Assembly (NCBI RefSeq): GCF_021347895.1
Contig: NC_067116.1
Span: 38,335,677 to 38,399,676 of the forward strand
Source of the DNA: Acanthochromis polyacanthus
Lineage: Eukaryota; Chordata; Actinopteri; Pomacentridae
Reading direction: 5' to 3'
Length of the DNA stretch: 64,000 bases
This document shows positions 1 to 11,820 of this stretch, one piece after another. A model generated the notes under the pieces. It searched no databases. It saw only the letters and a program-made list of their open reading frames with translations, and was not told the origin of the DNA. Position 1 is the stretch's first letter; every line of letters starts with the position of its first letter. Position numbers and translations under genes: made by a program.

Positions 1-188
1 AACTCCGTTTTGATAAATTTTCAGAAAACTTTTTTTTATTGTTTACTTGAGATAATATCAATCAAACTGAAGTTGAATGGATTTGACTCAGTAGAAAAAT
101 ACATGACAAAATAGAGAAAAAAATTACTATTGTTATTATTATTATCTCAAGTAAACAATAAAAAAATGAGTTTTGTGAAAGCGGAGTT
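1..188. mobile_element. palindromic MITE-like element at the window edge
   Basis: AACTCCGTTTTGATAAA at 1 and its reverse complement ending GCGGAGTT at 188 form imperfect terminal inverted repeats of about 50 bp. The inner parts (TTATTGTTTACTTGAGATAA near 38-57) match exactly in inverted form. The element may extend left of the window, so its target-site duplication cannot be checked. No coding capacity. Confidence 0.7.
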
Positions 189-821
189 ACCTGTTTTTGC
201 AAATGAAATCTTCATATTTTGTCCTGTTTATATTTCTGGCTTTGAATGGGAACCACTGTACCGTAAGTAATTTTCTCTCAGGGATCAATAAAGCATTTCT
301 GATTCTGATTAAAACTCTAATAGTCATAAAGAATACATTCATACACAGCCAAGACGTTTGGTGGGAAATGGAAATAATAAAGAGGTAACATTTATATAGA
401 ACCAAAGCCAATTTCATTTTCACAAAAAGAATTTTAAAAAACAACATAATGCGTAAAAACTCATGCCTTTTCAAAAAAAAAAAATTAACCCCAAAATCAA
501 CAACTTGGAGTTCCCGCACAATCATGTGACTTCCTGAATTTAGACTATTGGTATCAGCTTTGACAAGAGTTACTATTTTCAAAATCCCCTTTGCTTCGTG
601 AAACAATAACCTTTGGGCTTGCAACCTACTCACTGCAAAATGACAAGTTTTGACTAAGATTTGGATCAAGCAAGGCACCCTTTAAAGAAATGTTCAAACC
701 ATTTTCTGTCAACATGGATGCTCTTGTTTTTGCACACTTGTCAAGGGAAAAAATTGAATTTTCAAGTATGTTTCACAAAAACAATGTTATTTTACAGGGG
801 AACCCCCCCTTCAGCCTGGGC
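189..821. other. intergenic, includes a LINE-like 3' tail
   Basis: AT-rich DNA. At 265-310 it carries TCAGGGATCAATAAAGC followed by TCTGATTCTGATT, resembling the 3' end of teleost LINEs. No gene seen; the short open frames have no family signal. Confidence 0.6.
265..310 (+). mobile_element. LINE-like 3' tail remnant
   Basis: A GGGATCAATAAAG block followed by short TCTGAT repeats, a pattern ending many teleost non-LTR retrotransposons. Only the tail is recognisable, so a 5'-truncated insertion is inferred. Confidence 0.4.
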
Positions 822-825
822 TTAA

Positions 826-1351
826 AGGCATTATGGAGGATGTTTTTTTTGTTTAATTTGTCTGATTCACATAAAATGAATATACTGACCTTTACTGGAC
901 TTGTATGTATGGTTTCTAAAAAAAATAAAAAATAAAAAAAATAACTGTGGACATGGCAGGACCTGAAAAACATCAGCCAATCATTGCGCTCGGACCGAGG
1001 CGTTTGGTTTGCTCCCTTTCCTGTCAATCAAAAATCTTCCGGCTCAGGCCTAGTTACGTAGATTACGTACGCCTTGGACTTACGTGTTTTGTGTATGTGT
1101 TGCTTTGGTATAGCTTCGTAGTTAGCTGGCGACTTGTTTTGCTCATGTTTTTTTACATAATGGCAGATAAAGATCCAGGGGGACCCAGCCGTAAAAGACA
1201 ACTTCACGAGTGCTACGTAAGTTTCTGGAGGGGGGCGTTTCTTCGTAAATGTTAAGAGGGGGGAGGTCAGAGGGGGGTGAAGGAGAGGTTGTATGTGCGC
1301 ATGCGCATGCTACGTTCATAGTCGTAGGAAATTAAATTTCCTCTAATGCCT
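826..1351. mobile_element. TTAA-flanked non-autonomous DNA transposon with promoter-like core
   Basis: The element starts AGGCATTATGGAGGA at 826 and ends with the inverted AATGCCT at 1351. Both sides carry TTAA (822-825 and 1352-1355), the target duplication of piggyBac- and Kolobok-type transposons. The terminal repeats are short (8 bp perfect, about 15 gapped). The core is unusual: a CCAAT-containing, CpG-bearing stretch, a TGTGCGCATGCGCA NRF-1-like palindrome near 1295, and an ATG-initiated 19-codon frame that ends exactly at a consensus splice donor. It may be the 5' end of an autonomous parent. Confidence 0.65.
1160..1216 (+). pseudogene. short transposon-derived first coding exon
   Basis: ATG at 1160 opens MADKDPGGPSRKRQLHEC-Y, ending at TAC|GTAAGT (donor GT at 1217-1218), phase 0. 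It lies inside the TTAA-flanked element. No family could be recognised from 19 residues. It reads like the 5' exon of a spliced transposase whose remaining exons are missing. Confidence 0.35.
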
Positions 1352-1355
1352 TTAA

Positions 1356-4300
1356 GGCTTCCCATGACAATTGTGATTGTTTAAAGAAATACAAGCCCCT
1401 ATAGCAGAATGACAGTGAGGTGCAACCAGACCATTCTCCAGCATTACAGAGATAAATTTGGCTAAAAGATGAACTCCACAAGAACAAATACATAAGAGTT
1501 TTCGCTATGGAACAAATACATTGTTAAAGAGAATTACAAGATTGGTTAAGTTCACCCAAGTTATGTTAATAGGAAGAATTAGAATGGCTTTATTGTCATC
1601 ATATATGGCATGACGAAAATATAAATGGCCACTGGTTTAAGTTAGATACACAAATCGTCCTCTCAAATGGACACTTTGCATTGCTGCAACTTCATTTTAA
1701 GGAAAGTCAATATGAATTTTCAATTTTACCAGCTCAAGTTTTCACTTTACCTAAACATAAAATGTAAAAGATGATTTTAACATTGCATTTCCCTTCTTTC
1801 CTTTTCTAATCCTACTAAAAGAAAATGGGTTCTTCTGCATAGCTTTTGTATCTAGCTGCTCAAACATGTACATATGAGAAATCTCATCTTATCAATGAGC
1901 TGCGGGAGAAATTTTTGAAAAATTCTGGACCTTGCAATGTCAGACACACAATGCCAAAGCAGTAGTTAACTTAACATTTGTGCTTGTGAGTGTAATTTTA
2001 AGTTTATAGAATCCTCAAAGGCAGAAAAATAAATGAGATTCTTTTGAAACAGTACTAAGCTTCAGTTCAGATACACTTTTTACTGTGTAGTCATTGACAT
2101 TTTCACAATAGTTCATTATTAAAAGAATAAAGAATCAAGTGTTGCTTGGCCAACCATCTATGCCAGTCTTCTTACGGCCCCGATGCAGTGTTAACCAACA
2201 CATTTCTTGGATATTAAAATAGCTGCTGCCACTGAACATTATCTGAGTAGCAATTACATTTCCTTTTGAACGTATTTTAGTAAAAGAAATGAGCAGCACA
2301 TAATCATATTCTGTAAGAGATATAGATGCTGACGCAGTGAATCAGGCGTCCTTGAATTTGTTGCATTTCGCTGTTCAGTTTGCCTTCTAACATCACACTC
2401 GTTTTTACTTAGATTCAACATGTTCTGTCTGTTTACAGTCTAATGTCAGGCATATCCTCCATGGTATTCTGGTTTACTGACCCGAACTTTAAACCTAAAG
2501 CCCTTCGACGATCTTTTGGCTAACAGATTGGATAAAACAGTTCCAACAAATCCACGATTTGGCAAGTCCACTGCTGACACCCCAGCATCCTGCAAAATGC
2601 CGCAGATGCAGATGTTTCAACATATGGCTCTTCTGAGAGACTTAGCATCATAAATCATAACCACTGACAGACGTGGAAGAACAATCCTGCATTTACATCA
2701 CTGTGTGCGTGCATTTGTGGAGACAAAATTGCAATTTCTGAGGAGCTGAAAACCCACGAGGCTGCAACACCTGTCCCTCGCCTTTCAGAGCGCTGAACAG
2801 GGGGGTTGGGATGATCATAGGCCCAAAAAAAGAGTGTGAAACTAGAGCCAAGCCTCGAATCATACAAGCCACACAGGGTCAGCGAGGTTGCTGCTGGGCT
2901 CAGGCGTTGCATTAACACACACCTCCTCTTAAACCTCACTATGCTTGTGCACGTATCTCACACATCTCCTCCCCTTCCTCTGTTCAAAGGAGGTTTGCAG
3001 ATTTAGCCTCAAGGACCAAGCAAAAACGGACCCCCACCTTTCATTTAAATCTCAGTTTGAACATACAGCAGGAGCACTGAGAAGCAGCAGCTAATTACAA
3101 GGGATAAGGCCGCAGTTCAGTGCTAGATGGATGAAGCTGGATGGGTGTAGAGCTTTTTAATTAGGTGGCAAGTGGAGAGGGGGGGAATATGTGTTAGGTC
3201 AAGAGGGAGTAGCTTTTTGGGCGTGGGTTGTTTACTGGCTTAGTGGCACTTTTTGGTTTGGTAGAAATTTTCAGTTTTGTATAGTTCTTTAAATATCTTT
3301 TTTTTGTGTTTCAAAAGCTGTTAGACACAAACAAATACAAATGATACTTTTTTTGTTTATTGTGTACAAGAAAAACTAACAATGACCCAATACTTAAAAT
3401 TTCTTATTTCAGTTCAATTCAATTTTAAGTTTTTAATAGTTTTTAAGGATTTGTTTGGTATTATGGCTGTGATTGCATTTAAAGAAATTGTGCCTGAAGA
3501 GTGCACCAAAGAATGATTCTTAATGCAGTATACAGGCAAATGTGTGTGGTGTCGAAAGCTTATTTTCACCACTTTAATTCATCATTTCAAACACAACACT
3601 CATTCATTTAGCCTCAAGTTTTAAAAGTTCTATGTTCAGCGCCCATATTTAGCTAGCTTTTATATAGTCAACAAGTTGTGCTAATCTTTTCTTTCTTTTA
3701 CCAGTGCCGGTGTATCTGCTCTTTTGCAGCTGTGGTCATCTGGCTGGATTTGGCCAAAAGACGGCACTTAAGGAGAACCAGGCTTTTATAGCAGAGCTGC
3801 TAATCAGACCATACCAACTGCTGCCATCTCAAGGGGTGGACCGAGTTTGTATGATTCAAATATGGCTTTATTCATTTGATTTTTGTTGGGTAATTAGATG
3901 TATTTTGGGTCTGTCTATTTCTTTTATTGTAGTTAAGTGGACTAATTATGCCGTTCTGTGCTTTTTTTTTGTTGTTAATTTAGGAATTGTATGTCTGGTC
4001 TGATCAGCCAGTATATATGTCCTGTGTGTACCCTAAGTATTGGTTGGTTTGCTGGGTTCCTTTGTTGTTTATAACTTTATTTAAATTCTGTTCTTTTGAC
4101 TTCTTTTATGAGATGGAATTTAATATTGTTTTTTGTAACTTTGTCATTTTTGGGGTGAAATAAACACCTAAGTTTTTTCTAATTTACCTGTGAGCCCGTG
4201 TGCTTTCCAGCTGACTGTTCATTGTAAATGGATCTACAGAGTAAGTAACACAAGCAAGAAATGCTCCTTTCAGCAAAGAAAGACTACTTTCTAGGTAGTT

Positions 4301-5039
4301 CATTTCCAAAATGCTCTCCAGCAATTGAAGAAATAAGTTAAACGTTTCCGCCTGGAGGGCACCAAGGCCTGTGACATACTCTATTTGAGCCATGACCTAA
4401 AAATTTGACAGCATGACATGTGTGTGCTCGTGGCATTTCTTGGCTTTTTTCTTGTCCCTAATGAATGCGTGCATGCACGCCATCCTCCTCCTTTTTCCCA
4501 CTTTGCGCCATCTTCAACATGCTTCCAGCTGGTGTTGATAATTGCTTTGTTCCCTCTTAGATTTTGTCCTCTGAAACCAAGCAAATGTAATTTCCCCCCC
4601 AAAAAATTATCTCGCTGCTCCCACGTTCCCTTATTCTATCATTCTGGTAAAGTCCTGCTGGCGTCATGCTCAGGCAGAACTGAGAAGCAGAGATTTACTG
4701 AAAGCAGCGGCCGTGCAAAAACAATAAAACTGTGCTTGTTTCACACGCCACTAATCTGTAAAAGCGGCGGTGCTAGAGTTTAAAAATGTGCGAGCATATT
4801 GTTAATTTGCCACTTGCATATTCATCAGTCACACTTCTGATAATGTGCTACTGTTAATGCTGTCAATGCAGTGTTTAAATCATTGTCCTTGATAGTATTG
4901 AACATATGGGGGTTTTCCAGTACAACGGTTTTCTTGAAAGGGCGAGGCTGTGCAAAAATATTTTTTCTCATAATTTTTAAGCATTCAAAACTTCCCTGAA
5001 TCTGTTTTTTTTTCTAAATTGTCTGCGTCCTCTTGCAGC
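1356..5039. other. intergenic, no gene recognised
   Basis: AT-rich DNA without supported coding exons. The stretch 3700-4200 is T-rich with a GGGGTGAAATAAACACC poly(A)-signal context near 4155 and may be the relic of a retroelement 3' end, but this is too weak to annotate separately. Confidence 0.5.
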
Positions 5040-5063
5040 TGCTGCCTTTTAGCGTACTAGAAA

Positions 5064-5235
5064 TGACGTCAAGACAGTGAGAAAGGCGAGTCTCCCTCAC
5101 TGCTTCAGGTTTCAGTTTGTTACCATGGCAGCAGCTGCCACTTCCTGTCAGAGTGAGTCTTCCTGTGTTCATTCATTTTTGTGTGCACGCTCTGGAGGAA
5201 TTACGAAGCGCCAGTGTTTACATTACCATATATGG
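5064..5235. promoter_or_regulatory. CRE + ETS + CArG cluster, candidate stimulus-response enhancer
   Basis: Within 172 bp: a perfect CRE (TGACGTCA, 5064-5071), two ETS sites reading CTTCCTGT (5141-5148 and 5159-5166), a TGAGTCT near-AP-1 motif between them, and a perfect palindromic CArG box (CCATATATGG, 5226-5235). It lies about 10 kb beyond the inferred 3' end of midn. The combination resembles immediate-early gene control regions. Function is inferred. Confidence 0.35.
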
Positions 5236-6111
5236 GGTTTTATGAACAATGGGCACAGGGCTTCCCCCAAAGTTAAATAAACACCATTAACGGCATCCAC
5301 ACAACAGAACACACATGCACATTAGAGTCCATGCACAAACACACACACTCATCCACACACTAATAGCCCTTGTGCATGTTCCTTATCAGGCATTCAAAAC
5401 TGCACCCATTTGCACACAATTATCTCCACTTACAGTTAAATGGAATGTAAATGCATGTCATACTTGACATGGGATTTCAAGGGAACAAAAAAATAAAGCG
5501 TAAAGCAGTTTAGGTGAAGCTGGAGTCTGTTATGTGATCTTAATTCTAACTACGCAGAGGCTGCACTACACAGCATGAGTGACGAGATAGTGTCTCTCCT
5601 GCATTGTTTTTTTCCCCCTTTCTGTTGCTCTTGCAGTTAAGTTGGCCTCTCTTTGGTGGAGGTTTGAAATTCACCTTTTCTCAGTGGAAACTATGTTACA
5701 CCCACGCATACAACCGGTGTTTCCTCGCTACGTGCTCTGCAAGTCAACACAAACAGAGTTAGGGTAAGGGGGTGTTGAGTGAGACGGCTGTCAGAAGCGT
5801 TTTGAGTCTAACAAACTGGGGCTGTGCATCCCTCAGACAGATATTGGTCCTCTCCCAAATTCTGACTACTGTCCCACATACTTTGAGCTAATTAGCAAGA
5901 TCCTTACCCGACCTGGTGTCTCGGAGGAAAGAGGGCAGACAAGATCAGGCACAGCTCCACTTAGCTCCTGGCTGGAGAAAGGCCAGCTCATTTACATTCA
6001 GCACACGAGGCCGTGCACTCTGTCTGTATCCATGACCTCAGCTGTTTCAGCACACTGTAAAGCCATTCCATAACTCACAGCTCCACATTCACTAATGGGG
6101 GGCCAGAGGGG
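5236..6111. other. intergenic, no gene recognised
   Basis: Non-repetitive apart from ACAC-rich stretches near 5300-5360. Nothing supported. Confidence 0.5.
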
Positions 6112-6190
6112 TGGATGGATGGATGGATGGATGGATGGATGGATGGATGGATGGATGGATGGATGGATGGATGGATGGATGGATGGATGG
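6112..6190 (+). repeat. (TGGA)n microsatellite, about 20 units
   Basis: About 79 bp of perfect TGGA repeat. It produces artificial His-Pro-Ser-Ile frames on the minus strand. Confidence 0.97.
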
Positions 6191-9100
6191 AAGGTGGCTG
6201 AATAAGTGGGATTGAGCAGGTGAGCTCGGATGTCAAAGGTGGAAGCAGCAGAGATGACCTGTGCTGCTCTGGCTGCTGTTGGAGGACATCCAAACCGCTG
6301 GCCTGCCCTTTTCTCATCGAGTGCTTCGTACGAGAAACACATTGTTTGTACAGGAAGCGTGGTCAGCACAGAGCAGCAACCTTTCACAATTAACTCAGAC
6401 ACAGGCCTAATTAGGCAACAAGCCTGAGAATCTATGGCAGGTGAAGCTCTGGAGACTTTAAAGCGTGTCAGGTTATAGAGGAGACCCAGCTTGTAATTTG
6501 TTAATGCTGGACTGTACAAGCCGGTTACACATCCACAGCCTGGGTCACTGTTTTCTCCAACACCAGTTCATACTGTGGGTTAATGTCAAAGCTTTTTTGT
6601 GCTGTGCAATGCCCCTCTGTCATGTGCTGAACAGAGGCTGCTAAAGGGGTAAAAACATGTGCTATTGCCTTATAGGACATAGGTCAGTTCTTTCTGCATT
6701 GCTTCATTCTCATCCAGGCTAAAATCATTTCCAATGCAAAGGTTGTGAATTAGTTGAAATGGCAGCTCTGCAATTTAGGATCACGTATTTATGCTACAGA
6801 TAAGAGAGAGTGAGACACAAAGAGCAAGAGAACTAGAAGCTCAGCCAATTTCACCCCCACAGCTGCTAAAGGTCACTGGAACAACTGCTGAAAGGTACCT
6901 GATCTTCTTCTCAGACGAAAGAGAGGTGGAGGACACCGACAAAAAGAACATTTGACATATGACAGCTGTCAGAAACCTCCTAAGTGCTAAACCTGTAAGT
7001 AACAACCACACTTAAAGTGCACAGAACTGTGTGTGGATGGGCAGCTCACTTTTTTTCAGAATTTGTATCCAAAAAGAGAGAAATGAACATTGACAAAAGA
7101 AAACTCAGTGCCCCTCATTGTCATATCATCTCCTTTAGCAGCACAGTTTATTTCTTAAAGGTCTTGAAGGACTGAGAAGTCAGCTGATGAAGGTCATGTG
7201 ACAGGCTCAAATGTGACATTCTTTTTGTCCCCAGCAACAATAATAAAAAGACTCAAACTTGGCATCCTGCACCAACGTGTGATAGATTTCTATAATCTCA
7301 GACAGACACAGATTTCACACCTGACTTCGGCTTAGTCTGTTTCCAGACCCTGAATCATCGCCCACACCTCTGATTCATCCAGTGATTCATATATGTTTGA
7401 TGTTCCCCCAGAGAATAATGGATACATAATTGACCAATCAGAGCTCAAGCCATCTTCCTACATAACCACGTATCTGCATGCAAGAAGGGAAAAAAGAAAA
7501 GAAAAAAACATGACGCCTTATGGTGAGAAAGTTTAGATCAGCTGCTGGTAGTAACTCCTTGCACAGCTTCTCATCGGTTAATGCAAAGCTAATAAACAAA
7601 ACAGCCCTTGTTCCCAGCATGAACATGAACACAGAGTGAATGAAGTGAAACAAAATGGCAATTCAGTCCGATTGTACAGCTAACATTTACTCATATCACA
7701 TGATAGGACTTTTTTTATTGCATTGAATAGTGATACATTTATATCAACTGGCTTCCAGGACTGAAAATAACATCTTCAAGGCTACATGCACTTAATTATA
7801 ATAGTATAATATGGGAAATATACTGACACACAAGTCAATCTAGTATCCTCTGTGTGTAATACCTTGATATTTCTAATTCACTGCGACAAGTACTCTCTTA
7901 GTCTTGAAATAAATTACAGTACATTTGATGAGAGTAAATCCTCTCTGAGCTGCAGGAGCTGGTTTCGTTGCTAAGCAGCTTGATCCATTATATTACAGTA
8001 CAGCACGTTTTTACTAATACTGTGGCTCCCACAGACATGATTCCCACTTCTCTTTCTCCTAGACCAGTGCTGTTTGATTAGTGAGTGCCATATGTCCGTG
8101 CGGGTGTACACATCCTGTTTACCCATTTTCCAGGGTTTATTTTAACCATGACCTCCATGCCATTTCCCCTGAGGTCACGAGGTCGAACTCCGAGGTCAAC
8201 TCCACACTGATGACGATAGACAGCTGAACACCTTTGGGTGCAACTTGTGCATATGTGTGTTTTTGTGCAGCGGCTCAGTGACGGCTTCTTCAGGGTTTTT
8301 TTTTTTCTTTTTTGCAGAGGAATTGTGAGCATGTGTGTGTTTGTGTGCCTGAAAAAGATATCAAAGGTTCTCTTCACAGCCTCGCAGCTGCATAAATATC
8401 CATCAGGTAATGTTTCAAACAGAGAGCCATTCTTCTCTTTCAACTGTGCAGGGAACAAACAAAAATAGACAAAAGACAACAAGGTCCCTGCTGACCATGT
8501 GAGCAGCCCTGGGTCCTACAGAGGAGGAGAAACTGTCAGGACGAGCTCTGATGTTTATGCCCTGACCTGAAGAAAATGCATCTTCAGTGTTTTCGCTCCA
8601 TTACTCTCGTGTGCAGATGGGGCTTTCATCAGACCAAAGAGGCTGTTTGTTTTCTTTATGTAAAAATGATAAAAGCATGCACTTAAGCAAGAGAGCAAGA
8701 TTCATGGAAACAGAATGTGGAAATAGCAGAAAACGGAGGGTTTAGGGGGGCAGCTAGGGTTGAAATTTATTTAAATTTAACCCTCATCCTGTTGTTTTGT
8801 CCAGCACCTGATGTGCAGCCTGATATGACTTACAGTGTCCAAGGTAGACATTTTTAAGGGAATAATTTGTAGGTGGTTGGCAAAGTTTTTACACTATTTT
8901 GCATGGATTAAGCAAAGAAAATGCAAAGTGTCCATAGCTTCACTGAACTTCAGATAGAGTTAGGCTATTTGCCCCTATTTCCAGTCTTTTTTCTTCAAGA
9001 TTTACAAATGTTATCAATCGCCTCGTCTATTTCACAACAAGAAACCAAATAAGAGCATATCTTAAAATCTCTGCCTATTATTTTAACATCTATTAGTGGT

Positions 9101-9270
9101 ACATTGATCAAGAGAAAGTAAAGTCACATAAAACAGCACTTTTCTTCATAAAGTAATCTCTTTCTGCAAACAGTGGATCTGCAATCTTAAAACACATGGA
9201 CAAAAAACATTATGTTACCATCGCCCACACCTCTTATCACAAAAACATTGCAAAAAATAATATTTGGACT
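6191..9270. other. intergenic, no gene recognised
   Basis: Ordinary non-coding DNA. Frames up to 134 codons (8078-8482, minus) show no domain or splice support. Confidence 0.5.
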
Positions 9271-9930
9271 CAACAGTTTGCATCAAAGTTTTGGAGTTAA
9301 GACAACTTCTAATGAAATTATGTTCAGTCAACAAACTATGGTGAGTTAGTGGAAGTAGTTTTTCCTCTTCAATTAAAGTCTTTTTTTAGTTACCATTTAA
9401 TGATCAGTAGCATAAACAAAAGTCTATCATTTGATTACTCACAAAAATTACATTTCTTCCACCTATCCATCCATCCATCATCTATACACGCTTTATCCTC
9501 ACTAGGGTCGCGGGGGGTGCTGGAGCCTATCCCAGCTGACTCGGGCGAAGGCAGGGGACACCCTGGACAGGTCACCAGTCTGTCGTAGGGCCACATATAC
9601 AGACAAACAATCACACTCATATTCACACCTACGGGCAATTTAGAGTCATCAATTAACCTCAGCAAATATTTGGACTGTGGGAGGAAGCTGGAGTACCTGG
9701 AGAAAACCCACGCATACACAGGGAGAACATGCAAACTCCATGCAGAAAGATCCCAGGCTGGGATTTGAACCGGGGATCTTCTTGCTGCAAGGCAAAAGTG
9801 CTAACCACTACCCTACTGTGCAGGCCCTTCTTCCACCTAGTTTTTTTCAAATTATTTTATAGGATTTTGTGTCACTTAAATACAACTATTATCATCACAA
9901 GTTTTTAAGTTGACATATTTTTAGGCAGGT
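9271..9930. repeat. AT-rich dispersed repeat, copy 1, split by a SINE
   Basis: CAACAGTTTGCATCAAAG through TTCTAATGAAATTATGTTCA (9271-9453), and after the SINE to about AGGCAGGT near 9925, resemble 48826-49120. The shared order of blocks indicates two copies of one old interspersed repeat, probably non-autonomous. This copy was later hit by the SINE at 9466-9827. Confidence 0.55.
9466..9827 (-). mobile_element. tRNA-derived SINE, full length, with 12-bp target duplication
   Basis: Read on the minus strand it begins with a tRNA-like head carrying an A-box-like TAGTGGTTAGCAC and a B-box-like GGTTCAAATCCC. It continues through TCCTCCCACAGTCC and ACTGGTGACCTG, then GGGATAGGCTCCAGCACCCC, and ends in GGAT repeats. 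Flanks TTCTTCCACCTA at 9454-9465 and 9828-9839 are an exact target-site duplication. The consensus is widespread in percomorph fish. Confidence 0.9.
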
Positions 9931-10197
9931 ACAGCCTATTCTCCATACATGAGCTTATAGATACTGTGCTGGTCATATTACAGTTGAAAACAGCTCCTTG
10001 ATTTACTGCTGTTGTAGAATTTAAGACATAATAATGATCTTTTAAAATTCATGTTTTTTCAGCCTTTGTCAAATACAGCCATCTGAAATTGTCCAGCCAT
10101 GTTTTGTTGGTAGAAATCCTGATGTTGTCACGACAGTTTCATTAAGTTATGTCAACTTGAATTTGTGTTTAAATCAACTACTGCAGAAGGTTCCAAA
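9931..10197. other. intergenic spacer between two SINEs
   Basis: AT-rich, nothing recognised. Confidence 0.5.
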
Positions 10198-10534
10198 CAT
10201 CCATTCTCTATACACCGCTTTATCCTCACTAGGGTCGCGGGGGGTGCTGGAGCCTATCCCAGCTGACTCGGGCGAAGGCAGAGGACACCCTGGACAGGTC
10301 ACCAGTCTGTCACAGGGCTACATATACAGACACACAATCACACTCACATTCACATCTATGGGCAATTTAGGGTAACCAATTAACCTCAGCAAATATTTGG
10401 ACTGTGGGAGGAAGCCGGAGTACCCGGAGAAAACCCACACATGCACAGGGAGAACATGCAAACTCCATGCAGAAAGATCCCAGGCCGGGATTTGAACCGG
10501 GGACCTTCTTGCTGCAAGGCGAAAGTGCTAACCA
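10198..10534 (-). mobile_element. tRNA-derived SINE, head slightly truncated
   Basis: Same family and orientation as the copy at 9466-9827. It lacks the first bases of the tRNA-like head (stops at GCTAACCA) and the terminal GGAT repeat array. A possible short CCAAA duplication flanks it, so the target site is uncertain. Confidence 0.88.
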
Positions 10535-11661
10535 AAGTGTCAACACAACTAATCAAAATCATGTTTGTAACTTCAAAGGTTTAAAAGTAGAATTTTTTTC
10601 TTACTCTGAATTAAATGGTGGGAACTGGCCATTTCAAGTGTATGCAGATAGCATGCTCGTAAAGACAGATAAGAGCATACATGCTATGAACTTTCATAAT
10701 GACAGTACAGAGCAGACGATTTTTTTCTTTCTTGCAGCATGACATCCTGGAATATTTTCCGTTATGCTTGTGTATGTGCGTGTGTGTTTTCAGTGAAGGG
10801 AAGGATACAGCTGAGCGCGTCTTATCTCAGATCACACAATGTGTGAAACCCCAACTCTGCGGAACTCCTCTCAATCCCGGAGCCACAGGGTTTCAGTTTG
10901 CGGTGGCAGCTGAGCCTCTCTTTCTCTCTCTCCTCTCTTTCCTCTATCTCTAAAGACAGTTACATCCTCCGACAGCGAGCTTGCAGAAAAGGTGTGGAGG
11001 CTGAGACTGACAGGCAGATGTAGTCAGAAATAGGCAGTGACTTCTCAGAAGAGGCTCTTGATAGTTGCAGTATGACTGGAAGCCATGAGAATTCATGAGT
11101 TTGCTGCCGCTCATGTTATATCCAGTAAAACGCAAATCAGCATACAGTAAACAGTCTCACAGCACAGAATCAGTATGAGGACTCTGTTAGCTACACCTGC
11201 GATATTCATTGTAAATATGTGTCAACATTCTGGCTTGTGGTTTGTTTTCGTTTGAGTCTCACCTAACTGACAGATGGAGGGGTTACATTCAGCTCGCTGT
11301 CATTGCAAAAGTTAGCTTCTGTCTATTTTCTGCCGTAATTTGTTTCAAATTTCACACATCAAGAGGGAAAAACACATCCACACTTGGATGAAAAGCTTAG
11401 CAAGGAATTGATTCTATTAACAAAAGCAACAAAAGCCTCAGAAAGAGATGAGCGAACCACACAGAGTGACATCTTCTTCACCACCACCATAAACACTGAA
11501 ACTGTAGTTTACGTAAGCGATAGTACCCAACAAGCTGCATTGTCGTCATTACAAAAGAAAATGCTAAGTAGCATCCAAAATAAACCTCAATTTATGCATT
11601 TTTAAAAATTTGCACAAGCAACCCAGCTCACGGTTCATTAATCAATTATCAAAACATGAGG
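10535..11661. other. intergenic, no gene recognised
   Basis: Nothing supported beyond short pyrimidine tracts near 10920. Confidence 0.5.
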
Positions 11662-11820
11662 ACAGTGGTCTGCAACAACCTTGAGATGGGTGGTGCATAT
11701 CAAAGCAACACTGACATGAATACCAGAATACAAAGTTTGCCATCAGTTCATTGCTTTGTATTCAGATGATTAATGTAATCGCTCCATCTGTCAGCGGTTT
11801 TAATGTTGCGGCTGATCAGA
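11662..11820 (-). mobile_element. Tc1-like transposon fragment, internally deleted
   Basis: On the minus strand, GATCAGCCGCAACATTAAAA at the high end is a Tc1-family terminal repeat. It joins almost directly to GGTATTCATGTCAGTGTTGC and AAGGTTGTTGCAGACCA, which are from the middle of the transposase gene. Most of the transposase between and after these is gone. Confidence 0.7.

Noticed and set aside
3700..4200. Possible solo LTR or retroelement 3' end
   Set aside because: T-rich sequence and an AATAAA context are suggestive, but no TG..CA ends, target duplication or second copy could be found.
5998..6519. 173-codon minus-strand frame with His-Pro-Ser-Ile repeats
   Set aside because: It is produced by the TGGA microsatellite.
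9780..9820. tRNA-like A/B boxes as a tRNA gene
   Set aside because: They belong to SINE heads (also at 44.63 kb). No cloverleaf with an acceptor stem and anticodon arm can be drawn, and the SINE body and tail follow.
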